From positions 1 to 51,355 of the forward strand of contig JAJFUN010000010.1 of NCBI GenBank assembly GCA_021372375.1: DNA of 51,355 nt. The letters are read 5' to 3'. Below, piece by piece: positions 26,735 through 34,987 of this stretch (positions within the stretch are counted from its first letter, which is position 1; every line of letters starts with the position of its first letter). The DNA is from Pelosinus sp. (GTDB lineage: Bacteria > Bacillota > Negativicutes > Propionisporales > Propionisporaceae). A program made the position numbers and the translations under genes. Below the pieces are notes generated by a model. It was not told the origin of the DNA, made no database searches, and saw only the letters and a program-made list of their open reading frames with translations.

Positions 26735-28015
26735 TTGCGTATTTTAGTCATTGGCGGCGGCGGTCGTGAACATGCACTGGCATGGAAGCTATCAAAAAGC
26801 CCCAAAGCCGAAAAAGTTTATTGCATTCCGGGCAATCCCGGCATTGCCGAAGTTGCAGAATGCGTCAATATTGATATTATGGATAATGAGGCTTTGGCCG
26901 CATTTGCCCTGAATCATAAGATTGATCTTACCGTTGTAGGTCCGGAAGCACAATTGTCTAATGGACTTGTGGATTATTTTAACAGCAAGGGGCTAAGGGC
27001 TTTTGGTCCGACTAAGGCGGCGGCTCAAATTGAATCATCTAAGGCTTTTGCCAAAGAACTCATGCAGAAATACAACATTCCTACAGCTAAGTATGCGGTA
27101 TTTACTGAAGCTACTAAAGCCAAGGCCTATATTGAAAAAAATGGTGCGCCTATTGTCATAAAAGCAGATGGTTTGGCGGCAGGCAAGGGCGTGGTTGTTG
27201 CCATGACGCTAACTGAAGCCCTTGAAGCCATTGATCTGATCATGAGTGATCAGGCCTTTGGCACAGCAGGCAGTCAAGTGGTTATTGAAGAATTTTTGAC
27301 AGGCGAAGAAGCTTCATTACTGGCCTTTGCCGATGGAAAGACTGTCGTACCCATGGTAGCAGCACAAGACCATAAACGTGTTTTCGATCAGGATCAGGGC
27401 CCAAATACCGGCGGTATGGGGGCCTATGCGCCAGCGCCGGTGGTAACGGAAACTATCCGCGCCCAGGTAGTACGGGAAGTTTTAGAGCCAGCCATTGCGG
27501 CGATGAACCAAGAAGGTTGTACCTATTCCGGGTGTTTATACGCTGGTCTGATGATTACGGCGGATGGTCCGAAGGTTATTGAATTTAATGCAAGGTTTGG
27601 TGATCCTGAGACACAGGTTGTCTTGCCTTTATTAGATACTGATTTAGTGGACATTGCCGAGGCCTGCATTGATGGAAAGCTTGACACGCTTGATATTGTT
27701 TGGCGTAAAGAGGCTGCTGTATGCGTGGTTATGGCATCTGGCGGCTATCCAGGGAAATATGCAAAAGGAGCAGAAATTAGCGGCCTTCAAAATGCGGCCA
27801 AGCAAGGCGCAGTGGTATTTCATGCTGGCACCGCTGAGAAAAGCGGCTGCATTGTTACTAGTGGCGGACGGGTTTTAGGTGTAACGGCACTGGGTGAAAC
27901 AATTCAGGCAGCGGTAGATAAAGCTTACCAAGCTGCCGGGGAAATTCATTTTAATGATGTTCATTATCGTAAAGATATTGCCTATCGCGCAATTAGCAGG
28001 CTGGCTGGGAAGTAA
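26735..28015 (+). CDS. purD: Phosphoribosylamine-glycine ligase (GAR synthetase)
   Basis: ATP-grasp enzyme of 426 residues. N-terminal VIGGGGREHALAWKL; ATP-grasp motifs PIVIKADGLAAGKGVVVA, VIEEFLTGEEASLLAF and the metal-binding EFNARFGDPETQ are present. The C-terminal domain ends with DIAYRAISRL. The start is TTG after ACGAGGTGATAG; no ATG fits the family start. Last gene of the pur operon; a terminator overlaps its stop. Confidence 0.96.
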   Translation: MRILVIGGGGREHALAWKLSKSPKAEKVYCIPGNPGIAEVAECVNIDIMDNEALAAFALNHKIDLTVVGPEAQLSNGLVDYFNSKGLRAFGPTKAAAQIESSKAFAKELMQKYNIPTAKYAVFTEATKAKAYIEKNGAPIVIKADGLAAGKGVVVAMTLTEALEAIDLIMSDQAFGTAGSQVVIEEFLTGEEASLLAFADGKTVVPMVAAQDHKRVFDQDQGPNTGGMGAYAPAPVVTETIRAQVVREVLEPAIAAMNQEGCTYSGCLYAGLMITADGPKVIEFNARFGDPETQVVLPLLDTDLVDIAEACIDGKLDTLDIVWRKEAAVCVVMASGGYPGKYAKGAEISGLQNAAKQGAVVFHAGTAEKSGCIVTSGGRVLGVTALGETIQAAVDKAYQAAGEIHFNDVHYRKDIAYRAISRLAGK

Positions 28016-28034
28016 TTCCTAGCCAGTTTTTTCT
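28000..28034 (+). terminator. Terminator of the pur operon
   Basis: CTGGCTGGGAA pairs with TTCCTAGCCAG, overlapping the purD stop codon, then TTTTTT. Confidence 0.85.
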
Positions 28035-28174
28035 CTGTATTATGAATGCCAAAACGGCAAAGAATAATAGTATAAAGAGCTGCTTTTTTATTTTTATGTT
28101 ATTTGGGATTGTCGTATAAGCTAGTTTTAGTCTATAATAGATTTAGCAGGTAATTTCTAAAGGAGGATTTTCTT

Positions 28175-28522
28175 ATGTTTGCACTTAATTTTATATCACC
28201 GCATAATGAACAATTACTGGTAGAACGCAAAAAAAGCGCTACTATTCGTCTGGGCGACATTCGGGATACCTATCCTGACAATTCGATTGTTTGGGTTACT
28301 GTTGGCGGAAAATATGGACCTAAGAAAAAATTGTATCAGGCAATTATTGATCGGGCTATTGCCAAAAGTTTTGCGGAACTGACTGAAACGGAACTGGCAC
28401 ATCAAGATCCTACGATAAAAACGGTTGATGAATTGATTACAGCTTTTGAAAAAATTTATGATAAAAAGATTTACATAGAAGACACAGTTACCGTAGTTCA
28501 TTTTTCAGAGATTTACGGATAA
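28175..28522 (+). CDS. ASCH/PUA-like domain small protein
   Basis: Protein of 115 residues resembling ASCH-domain proteins, a PUA-like beta-barrel fold usually linked to RNA or modified nucleic acid. The visible core is LLVERKKSATIRLGD (the barrel's basic loop typical of ASCH) followed by IVWVTVGGK and a C-terminal strand VTVVHFSEIYG. Start after AAAGGAGGATTTTCTT. It is paired with the next small acidic gene 19 bases downstream. Family call moderate, function unknown. Confidence 0.6.
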   Translation: MFALNFISPHNEQLLVERKKSATIRLGDIRDTYPDNSIVWVTVGGKYGPKKKLYQAIIDRAIAKSFAELTETELAHQDPTIKTVDELITAFEKIYDKKIYIEDTVTVVHFSEIYG

Positions 28523-28541
28523 AAAAGGAGGAGCGAATAAA

Positions 28542-28778
28542 ATGTGCGATTGTGATGAAAATGAATTGGTTGATGAGGAAATTAATGTATTATTTACCGA
28601 GGATGTAGACATACTCGAAGACCGTCTGACAGATATAATTGTGGCTATGGGCTTGCCTGAAGAACAGACCAGCGCTGTACTTCGTTTGATGAGCGATGCC
28701 TTAGAAGAACATCATGCCAACATTCTTGATACCTTTGAGGATGTTTTGGGAGAAGATGAAGAAGAGAGTGAAGAGTAA
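28542..28778 (+). CDS. Small acidic protein, 78 residues, unknown function
   Basis: Very rich in Asp and Glu throughout, beginning MCDCDENELVDEE and ending GEDEEESEE; a predicted helical middle carries LTDIIVAMGLPEEQTSAVLRL. The CDC near the start could bind metal. No family recognised. Start after AAAGGAGGAGCGAATAAA. It shares a transcript with the ASCH-like gene and ends at a strong terminator. Confidence 0.65.
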   Translation: MCDCDENELVDEEINVLFTEDVDILEDRLTDIIVAMGLPEEQTSAVLRLMSDALEEHHANILDTFEDVLGEDEEESEE

Positions 28779-28791
28779 AGAGTTATAAGTA

Positions 28792-28836
28792 AGGGGTGTC
28801 TAAAATAGGCTTGTTCCTATTTTAGGCACCCCTTTT
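28792..28836 (+). terminator. Terminator after the small acidic gene
   Basis: GGGGTGTCTAAAATAGG pairs with CCTATTTTAGGCACCCC around CTTGTT, then TTTT. Confidence 0.9.
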
Positions 28837-28844
28837 AACTATCT

Positions 28845-28917
28845 AAGAAAGTATAACATTTCGGGATATTCATCTATAGTTTGTTTTTCTCAATTAGTCG
28901 AAATTACTTACTTTCTT
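28845..28917. repeat. Dispersed hairpin repeat, copy 1 (AAGAAAGTA family)
   Basis: The ends AAGAAAGTA and TTACTTTCTT are inverted, with an inner TTTCG/CGAAA pair and a TATAGTT core. A second copy with the same ends, inner pair and core lies at 40246-40320. Both are about 74 bp, noncoding and between genes. Confidence 0.65.
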
Positions 28918-28949
28918 GTAGTTTTAAAAACGCATAGCATTTTATTTAA

Positions 28950-29762
28950 TTATTGACTGGTTAAACTTTTCAAATGGCTTTGGGCTTCTATCGTCAGTTT
29001 GGCGTCTGGCTGTGGGCCTAATAAATATTTCTTATACAAATTTATGGCCTTGGTTGGCTGTCCTGTTTGTTCATAGACCAGTCCTTGATAGAAAAGGTTA
29101 TAGGTTGCCTGCACGTCCAGGGAAAGAGCCTTATCAAAGCTTTCCAGCGCTTTTGAAAAATGGTGCTCAGCAGTGTAAATTCGTCCGCACACATAGTAGG
29201 TTTTGGCGAGGCTTGGTTTAAGCTTAATGGCGTTATTGCAGTCATTTAATGCGGCGGTATATTCTTGTTTGTAATAATAGGTCAGCGCCCGATTGGTAAA
29301 GGCTTCGGCAAAGCCGGGATTAATGTTTATGGCCTGGGTAAAATCGATAAGTGCCTGGTCATAGTTTTGCGTAGAGGCTAGAACAGTACCTCGTACGGTA
29401 TAGGCCAGGGCATCTTGCGGACTGAGGTTAATTGCGGCAGCTAAGTCACTTTGCGCACGCTGGTTATCTTTTTTTAAAAACCAGACAATCCCGCGTTGTA
29501 CGTAGGCTTCTTCGTAATTTGCATCAAGCGAAATAGCCTTGTCAAAATCGAGCAGGGCCATGGCGTAATCTTCTTTATGAGCATAGATTATGCCTCTGTT
29601 CAGGTAAACTTCCTTATCTTTAGGATTGGCGGCAATAAAGCTAGTAAAACTGGCAAGTACTTCATTATCATCCGGTGTACTTGTAGCAGACGCAGCACAT
29701 ACAGGTATGGCAGCGGTCAGTAGTACGATAATAAGGTATGGCAAAAGACGGATTTTTTTCAT
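28950..29762 (-). CDS. Exported TPR-repeat protein
   Basis: Protein of 270 residues with a signal peptide (KKIRLLPYLIIVLLTAAIPVCAASA, residues 2-26) and then six to seven tetratricopeptide repeats in tandem, each with the pattern AYxxRGxxxxxxxxYxxALxDFxxAIxLxP, for example ALLDFDKAISLDANYEEAY and ALIDFTQAININPGF. TPRs form a superhelix for protein binding, here on the outer face of the membrane. No partner is evident. The start follows AAAAGGAGACCTGCT. Cys22 near the cleavage site is not in a full lipobox. Confidence 0.85.
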   Translation of the reverse strand: MKKIRLLPYLIIVLLTAAIPVCAASATSTPDDNEVLASFTSFIAANPKDKEVYLNRGIIYAHKEDYAMALLDFDKAISLDANYEEAYVQRGIVWFLKKDNQRAQSDLAAAINLSPQDALAYTVRGTVLASTQNYDQALIDFTQAININPGFAEAFTNRALTYYYKQEYTAALNDCNNAIKLKPSLAKTYYVCGRIYTAEHHFSKALESFDKALSLDVQATYNLFYQGLVYEQTGQPTKAINLYKKYLLGPQPDAKLTIEAQSHLKSLTSQ

Positions 29763-29953
29763 AGCAGGTCTCCTTTTAGAAAATAGATATATTTACTTAT
29801 TCGTTTTGTTTGTGCCAAAACCTTTATAAATTAACAGCAAGTAAATTAAAGGATTTTTATATACAAATTAATGGGGGCCAATTCTTGATTTTTTTAGAAT
29901 TAATTGTGTATACAGTGGTATACTTTTTATAACAAAAATTTTGGAGGATTGAC

Positions 29954-30889
29954 ATGAAAATAATCGACTTTCATTGTGATACTATTTTAGGACTAATGGA
30001 ACAGGGGTCAGAAGTCAATTTGCGAGAAAATAATTTATGTGTAGATATACAAAAGCTGCACCAAGGCAAAGCCGTGGCTCAGTTTTTTGCCTTGTTTATT
30101 GATTTGGCGGAAGGCAATCCTCTGCAAAAGGCTTTACAAATGGCTGATCGGTTTTATCGAGAGCTGGAAAAAAATGCTGATGCGATTAAGCTTGCTGTAA
30201 ATTATCAGGATTATCAGGCTAATGAGGCGGCAGGCCGGATTTCCGCTTTTTTGACAATCGAAGAAGGCGGCGTTTTTCAAGGGGAGATTGCCAACCTCAG
30301 AAATTTTTACCGTTTAGGCGTGCGGCTGGTCACACTAAGCTGGAATTATCCTAATGAGCTCGGGTTTCCTAACCATGAAGGGAAATATAGTGCTAAGGGA
30401 TTAACAGTGTTTGGCCGTGAGGTAGTGACCGAAATGAATCGGCTGGGTATGATTATTGATGTTTCACACTTATCAGACCAGGGGTTTTATGATGTAGCAG
30501 CGCTTTCCACCCAGCCATTTGTCGCTTCTCACTCCAATGCCCGCAGTGTTAAAGGGCATTTACGCAATCTTACTGATGAGATGATTAAAATTTTGGCAGA
30601 GCATGGCGGTATTACCGGTATTAATTTTTCCCATAACTTCTTGGGAGACAGCGATTACAGCCGCATTGAAGATATGGTGGCCCATATTAAACATATTCGT
30701 CAGATTGGCGGCATTGATGTGGTGGCGCTCGGGACAGACTTTGACGGCATTGAATCTGTTGTTGAAATAAGCCATATTGGTGAAATGGACAAATTGGTGC
30801 AGCGCCTTTATCAAGAATCTTTTACTGAAAGTGAAATTGAAAAAATATGCTATAAAAATGCGTTGCGGGTTATTAAAGAAGTATTATGA
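29954..30889 (+). CDS. Membrane dipeptidase family (peptidase M19)
   Basis: Zinc dipeptidase of 311 residues, shorter than mammalian renal dipeptidase but normal for bacterial members. Metal ligands: DFHCDT (His7, Asp9), EEGG (bridging glutamate), DVSHLSDQGF and ASHSNARSV (the two histidines), LGTDFDG near the C-terminus. It cleaves dipeptides, including those with a D-residue. No signal peptide, so probably cytoplasmic. Start after GGAGGATTGAC. It stands alone upstream of the TetR/AbrB pair. Confidence 0.9.
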   Translation: MKIIDFHCDTILGLMEQGSEVNLRENNLCVDIQKLHQGKAVAQFFALFIDLAEGNPLQKALQMADRFYRELEKNADAIKLAVNYQDYQANEAAGRISAFLTIEEGGVFQGEIANLRNFYRLGVRLVTLSWNYPNELGFPNHEGKYSAKGLTVFGREVVTEMNRLGMIIDVSHLSDQGFYDVAALSTQPFVASHSNARSVKGHLRNLTDEMIKILAEHGGITGINFSHNFLGDSDYSRIEDMVAHIKHIRQIGGIDVVALGTDFDGIESVVEISHIGEMDKLVQRLYQESFTESEIEKICYKNALRVIKEVL

Positions 30890-30911
30890 CAGCATTTCCT
30901 TTGTGAACAGG

Positions 30912-30945
30912 CTGACTTGACAGTCAGTCTGTGAGTTTCTATAAT
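30912..30945 (+). promoter_or_regulatory. Promoter with overlapping TetR operator
   Basis: TTGACA (30917-30922) and TATAAT (30940-30945) are 17 bases apart, a perfect sigma-A promoter. CTGACT-TGAC-AGTCAG (30912-30927) is an inverted repeat across the -35 box, placed so that the regulator encoded just downstream could repress its own operon. Confidence 0.75.
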
Positions 30946-30977
30946 TATAACCAATGATAGTTATAATGGAGGCTTTT

Positions 30978-31595
30978 ATGGTAAATAGCACAGAAGCGCG
31001 GCATAGTGAACAAAAGTCCAAAAGACAGCAAATTTTAGAGGCGGCGCGGGTAATATTTTCGCAAAAAGGGTATTATCGCGCTACGGTCGATGATATTATT
31101 GCTCTCGCGGATACCGGTAAAGGGACAGTTTATAATTATTTTCTGAATAAGGAGCAGCTCTTTTATACCTTAATTAAAGAGACGTATGTTCCCTTTGAAA
31201 ATGGCTTGGATAAAATATGTCAGGCAGAGCGTGAGCCGCTTGATAAAATTCAAGCCGTAATAGCTTTGTTTTTGTCCTTCTATTTAGAAAACGCGCAGTT
31301 ATGGCGGGTCATGATGCACGAAGTCCGCGGGTTTGGCTATAATGGACCCCAGAGTCTAACACCGGAACAGTGTGACAAGTATCAGGCTCATTTTGCTCAC
31401 TCGATCGGTGCTATAACTAGTATCCTAAAGGAAGGCATACAACAAGGAGTTATCAAAGCAGGTAATGCCGATCAGGCGGCGCATTGGCTGTTTAGTATGA
31501 TTGTGATGTCAGTATTTCATAAATTTGTTAATGGCAATATCGAGCAAAGTGCCAAAACAATTGCCGATACTTTTTTGTATGGCGTGGCAAAGTAA
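30978..31595 (+). CDS. TetR/AcrR-family regulator of the AbrB-type transporter
   Basis: Repressor of 205 residues. The DNA-binding domain is canonical: RQQILEAARVIFSQKGYYRATVDDIIALADTGKGTVYNYFLNK, about residues 15-57. The start was moved to the ATG at 30978, which follows AATGGAGGCTTTT. The transporter gene begins 17 bases after its stop, so the two form an operon under an operator-bearing promoter. The C-terminal domain gives no ligand clue. Confidence 0.9.
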   Translation: MVNSTEARHSEQKSKRQQILEAARVIFSQKGYYRATVDDIIALADTGKGTVYNYFLNKEQLFYTLIKETYVPFENGLDKICQAEREPLDKIQAVIALFLSFYLENAQLWRVMMHEVRGFGYNGPQSLTPEQCDKYQAHFAHSIGAITSILKEGIQQGVIKAGNADQAAHWLFSMIVMSVFHKFVNGNIEQSAKTIADTFLYGVAK

Positions 31596-31612
31596 TAAAA
31601 AGGTGGGCGTTT

Positions 31613-32677
31613 ATGTACTACATAGTCAAAACATTCTTTATAGCAGTGATCGGCGGATTTTTGTTTCAAACTTTACACACCCCATTACCATGGACGCTGG
31701 GGCCTTTGGCAGCTATGATTTTCTGGAATATAAAGGGTATTGGTAAAATACATTGGTCTGTGGCAATACGCAATACTGGCTTAGTTGCCTTGGGTTATAC
31801 CATGGGCAGTCCTTTTACGGCAGAAACCGGAAGGCAAATTGTTGAACAACTGCCAAGTATGATGGTGGCAACCTTTTTTACCATTTTGATGAGTATGTTA
31901 TTTGGTTATATTACCTATCGGCAAACTAATATAAGCTTAGAAAGCAGTTTAATTGGCAGTATTCCTGGCGGCTTAGCGCAAATGGTAGTACTTGCCGAGG
32001 AAATCCCCAATGCTGATTTGGGTGTTGTAACCTTTATGCAAACAGTACGTTTATTGTCAGTGGTTTTTGTTGTGCCGTTTTTGGTGCTGCATGGGTTAGC
32101 TGGCGGGGTGGAAGAAACTGTAAGTGCCAGTCAGGTTAATGGGCTTTCGGGGCAGTTGCCGATTATCAGCCTATTTTTATTGGTAAATATAATGGGGGCG
32201 TTTGCAGCCAAGAAAATCAGTTTGCCAACCCCTTTCATGCTGGGCCCGGTACTCTGTACTGCCGGTATGGTATTGGCCGGTATAGCCGCGCCGAGACTGC
32301 CGATAGAGCTTATCAATATTGCCCAATTATGTGTCGGGACGTACATGGGAATCTCTATAAAAAAAGAAAGTTTGAGCCGCTGTACAGTCATTTTACCCTA
32401 TGTTTTCTTAGGTGCGTTAGGCGTGCTAGTTTGTTCAATGTTAGTTGGCTGGGTACTAGCGTTTTTGCATCCTATTACCCTGATTACCGGATTTTTAAGC
32501 ACCTCTCCGGGCGGTATGAATGAAATGGGGTTAACCGCCATGATGGTACATGCAGATATTTCCATGGTTATTGCCTATCAGATTTTTCGGCTGCTGTTTA
32601 TTCTCTTATTTATTCCACCGATTTTACGGTGGGTCTTGTGCAGAAATAAACCGGTTTGTCAAGTTATAGAAGAATAA
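31613..32677 (+). CDS. AbrB-family membrane transporter (putative ammonia monooxygenase-annotated)
   Basis: Integral membrane protein of 354 residues with two homologous halves of about five helices (AbrB duplication). Each half carries the signature TPLPWTLGPLAAMIFW / TPFMLGPVLCTAGMV and SIPGGLAQMVVLAEE / TSPGGMNEMGLTAMM. Databases often label it ammonia monooxygenase, but it has no enzyme features; it is probably a transporter or aldehyde/ion resistance protein. Start after AAAAGGTGGGCGTTT. The TetR gene upstream suggests induction by a substrate. Confidence 0.85.
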   Translation: MYYIVKTFFIAVIGGFLFQTLHTPLPWTLGPLAAMIFWNIKGIGKIHWSVAIRNTGLVALGYTMGSPFTAETGRQIVEQLPSMMVATFFTILMSMLFGYITYRQTNISLESSLIGSIPGGLAQMVVLAEEIPNADLGVVTFMQTVRLLSVVFVVPFLVLHGLAGGVEETVSASQVNGLSGQLPIISLFLLVNIMGAFAAKKISLPTPFMLGPVLCTAGMVLAGIAAPRLPIELINIAQLCVGTYMGISIKKESLSRCTVILPYVFLGALGVLVCSMLVGWVLAFLHPITLITGFLSTSPGGMNEMGLTAMMVHADISMVIAYQIFRLLFILLFIPPILRWVLCRNKPVCQVIEE

Positions 32678-32678
32678 A

Positions 32679-32713
32679 GATGAGGCTGCCAAAGGCAGCC
32701 TCATCTTTTTTAT
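32679..32713 (+). terminator. Terminator of the TetR/AbrB operon
   Basis: GATGAGGCTGCC pairs with GGCAGCCTCATC around AAA, then TTTTTT. Confidence 0.9.
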
Positions 32714-32841
32714 AGAATGGGTAAATACTAACTAAGTAAATGCTTTAATCTTAACTCTGGCTTTACTTCTCCTTAACACACGCATCTTGCAGGCTTGCTA
32801 CAATAATCTTAGGCAATATTTTGGAAAAGGCAGGGAAGAGT

Positions 32842-33543
32842 ATGTTTATTGAAAGGCTTCCGGTTGTTAAGACCATCAAATTGCTCATAGCGCAAACGGG
32901 TTCGCTGCAAAAATTGGTTGATAGACCAGGTATTACCCATGAATTTTGCAATGAACAGGCCATAAAAATTATGAAGCAGGATGGCTTAGAGGCATATGCT
33001 GATATTTTGGATACACATAAAACAGAGCTTAATTGGGGGGTAATCTGGGCTGATCGTGATTGGAAAAATATTAGTCATTATTATATCCCGAAATCAGGGG
33101 GCGGCTTATGGCGCTTTTCCAATGCGACCGAGGATTATCAAGAATATTTTCAAAAAGCAGTGTTGTACGCAAGAAGCAGTGATTATAAAATGGCCGCGTT
33201 TTATCTTGGCGCAGCCGCGCATTTGGTGCAGGATATGTGTGTACCGCATCATGCTAGGGGAGTTTTGTTTAAAGGGCACAGCCAGTTTGAAAGCTGGGCG
33301 GAGAAGCATCGGGAGGAATATGCGGTAAATGACCGGGGCTTATATAATAGTGATAATTTATTGAGAAATAATGCGCTGGTGTCTGGTGATTTATTTTCGC
33401 AGGCTGCATTTGGTCAGATCAATGGATATCAGCAAGCCTTGAAAGTATTACTGCCTTTGTCGCAGCGAACTACCGCCGGCTTATTTCAGTATTTTTTTGC
33501 CGTTATGCGCGGCAAGGTTATTTATAAAATTGTCGCTGCCTAA
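32842..33543 (+). CDS. Zinc-dependent phospholipase C-like protein
   Basis: Protein of 233 residues of the alpha-toxin N-domain family. The zinc ligands fit the spacing of B. cereus PLC: GITHEF near residue 33, HYY at 79, then H127-x3-D131-x5-H137 in AAAHLVQDMCVPHHA and H146-x3-E150 in GHSQFE. It lacks the C-terminal C2 domain of clostridial toxins. I see no signal peptide; the mildly hydrophobic residues 6-17 are too weak, so a cytoplasmic or spore-associated role is possible. The ATG after GCAGGGAAG is chosen over an upstream TTG. Function by family only. Confidence 0.8.
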   Translation: MFIERLPVVKTIKLLIAQTGSLQKLVDRPGITHEFCNEQAIKIMKQDGLEAYADILDTHKTELNWGVIWADRDWKNISHYYIPKSGGGLWRFSNATEDYQEYFQKAVLYARSSDYKMAAFYLGAAAHLVQDMCVPHHARGVLFKGHSQFESWAEKHREEYAVNDRGLYNSDNLLRNNALVSGDLFSQAAFGQINGYQQALKVLLPLSQRTTAGLFQYFFAVMRGKVIYKIVAA

Positions 33544-33548
33544 AAATT

Positions 33549-33602
33549 ACACGGAGAGGTCATATTAGCATAGCATAGCTAATGTGACCTCTCCGTCTTT
33601 TG
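33549..33602 (+). terminator. Terminator after the phospholipase gene
   Basis: ACGGAGAGGTCA(C)ATTAGC pairs with GCTAATGTGACCTCTCCGT around ATAGCATA, then CTTTTGTTT. Confidence 0.8.
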
Positions 33603-33657
33603 TTTAGAATTAGGTGCCGCGGATTAACTGGTTATTATAAAAATGGCGTAACGATCA

Positions 33658-33750
33658 GAAAAAAGAACAAGACCGCGTCAGTTTGGTCTTGTTCAATGGG
33701 AGAGGGATGGCTAGGTTCCGCGATTGCGGTTACCTAGCTAAAGTTGTGTA
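33658..33750 (-). ncRNA. Candidate small RNA with two hairpins and intrinsic terminator
   Basis: Read on the minus strand: a TATAAT box (33765-33760), a stem AGCTAGGT..ACCTAGC with inner CCGC/GCGG, a C-rich single-stranded stretch CATCCCTCTCCCATT, then GAACAAGACC pairing perfectly with GGTCTTGTTC and a run of six T. The C-rich stretch is complementary to Shine-Dalgarno sequences. It may alternatively be just the 3' untranslated region and terminator of the gene at 33776-34009. Confidence 0.45.
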
Positions 33751-33775
33751 CACATTACTATTATATCCGGTAATT

Positions 33776-34009
33776 TTAGGATTTATACAGAGAGGAGAAG
33801 CTTCTTAGCGTTTTCTTGACTCTATTGATAATACTATCTTTTACATCCAGACTAAAGGCGTTCCATTCTTCGCTTGAACAAGTAATTTCTGGATTTTGTG
33901 AAACAAGTGTGCGAAAAATTTCGTCGCGGCTTTTTCTGGAATGAGAGAGCGCAATGTCAAATTCCTCAACAAGCTGAAAAGTAATTTCTTTGTTTAGTTT
34001 AAAATTCAT
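33776..34009 (-). CDS. Small hypothetical protein, 77 residues
   Basis: No family recognised. Predicted to be mostly helical and charged, with EEFDIALSHSRKSRDEIFRTL in the middle and a basic end NRVKKTLRSFSSLYKS. No signal peptide or membrane segment. The start follows AAAAGGAGTTGATTTA. The terminator at 33659-33694 is the nearest downstream stop signal on this strand, unless a separate sRNA starts between. Confidence 0.55.
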   Translation of the reverse strand: MNFKLNKEITFQLVEEFDIALSHSRKSRDEIFRTLVSQNPEITCSSEEWNAFSLDVKDSIINRVKKTLRSFSSLYKS

Positions 34010-34209
34010 TAAATCAACTCCTTTTGTTAATTATAACACAAAAAGAATAAAATGGAAATTTTTAACAGTGAGCAAATTCAAGTAATTTTTTACAAAAGTT
34101 CCTATGAAAACGCGGTGTGTTTTTAAAACAATAAGCAAGCGGCAAAGTTTACGTAACAGCAGCTGTGGTCACGCATAGTATGTAGTATCAGAGTTGGAGG
34201 ATGTTTACT

Positions 34210-34395
34210 ATGAAAAATAACTATGCGCGGGTTTATCGCTGCTCAGGCTGTGTGTTTAGATATCAATGCTCTATGAATCCCTTGCGGCGAAGGGACTTTG
34301 GTAATTCTGCAAGTGCTCATTTTGTATTTTTCCCGGATCTATTAACTGAAGTTTCTCTGCCTGTTCTTTTTCCTGAGTTATATTTTTATGCATAA
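34210..34395 (+). CDS. Small Cys-containing protein, 61 residues
   Basis: Supported by a ribosome binding site (GGAGG eight bases before the chosen ATG) and a terminator that begins at its stop codon. The sequence has RCSGCVFRYQCSM, a Cys-x2-Cys-x5-Cys cluster that could hold a metal, followed by a hydrophobic FVFFPDLLTEVSLPVLFPELYFY. No family recognised. Its position just before the tRNA promoter gives no functional hint. Confidence 0.45.
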   Translation: MKNNYARVYRCSGCVFRYQCSMNPLRRRDFGNSASAHFVFFPDLLTEVSLPVLFPELYFYA

Positions 34396-34420
34396 AAGAG
34401 CCGTAAGGCTCTTTTATATT
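34395..34420 (+). terminator. Terminator after the small Cys protein
   Basis: AAAAGAGCC pairs with GGCTCTTTT around GTAA, then ATATT. Confidence 0.75.
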
Positions 34421-34560
34421 GATATTGCATGGATGTTTACTGCCTATAGGGAAGTATTAGCTAATTTATTATCAACAAATTAGAGTTAGTATATGCACGT
34501 ACAGGGTCTTTATATTTGAAAAAAATGGACTGCTTTTTAAAAATTATTTATGTATACCTA

Positions 34561-34589
34561 TTGACATATTTCGATGAAGTCTATATAAT
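34561..34589 (+). promoter_or_regulatory. Consensus promoter of the tRNA pair
   Basis: TTGACA (34561-34566), 17-base spacer, TATAAT (34584-34589), 13 bases before the first tRNA base. Confidence 0.85.
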
Positions 34590-34602
34590 ATATAAATGTC
34601 GA

Positions 34603-34676
34603 TGGGGTATCGCCAAGCGGTAAGGCATCGGACTCTGACTCCGACATCCTAGGTTCGAATCCTAGTACCCCAGCCA
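34603..34676 (+). tRNA. tRNA-Gln (anticodon CTG)
   Basis: 74-base cloverleaf. Acceptor TGGGGTA pairs with TACCCCA, discriminator G and encoded CCA. The anticodon stem TCGGA/TCCGA encloses loop CTCTGAC, with anticodon CTG reading CAG. The T loop GGTTCGAATCC is normal. Confidence 0.93.
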
Positions 34677-34683
34677 TATGAAT

Positions 34684-34759
<76 letters not shown>

Positions 34760-34768
34760 AGTAAATTC

Positions 34769-34797
34769 AAGCCTTCGCGGTATGCGAGGGCTTTTTA
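34769..34797 (+). terminator. Terminator of the tRNA transcript
   Basis: AAGCCTTCGC pairs with GCGAGGGCTT around GGTAT, then TTTATTTAT. Confidence 0.85.
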
Positions 34798-34915
34798 TTT
34801 ATGTAAAGCGGAGTTTACAGCGTTACTAACCCTCAAAAAAACGCGGAAGAGTAAGCTTAGGCCTAAAATAGCGGATTGCGGGTAGGTTTTTTTATTGACG
34901 TACAATCAAAATGCC

Positions 34916-34956
34916 AATAGAGCCAAACTTGACGAGCTAATCAAGTTTGGCTCTAT
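34916..34956. terminator. Perfect hairpin downstream of the rhodanese operon
   Basis: AGAGCCAAACTTGA pairs perfectly with TCAAGTTTGGCTCT around CGAGCTAA. T-richness is weak on both sides; it probably ends the minus-strand transcript from znuA. The remaining part of 34798-34987 shows nothing further I can support. Confidence 0.65.
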
Positions 34957-34987
34957 ATATACGTGTCCTTGTTGGGTTTCGTTATAT

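Noticed and set aside
31613..32677. Ammonia monooxygenase
   Set aside because: The common database label for this AbrB-duplication family has no support in catalytic or metal-binding residues; it is a membrane transporter-like protein.
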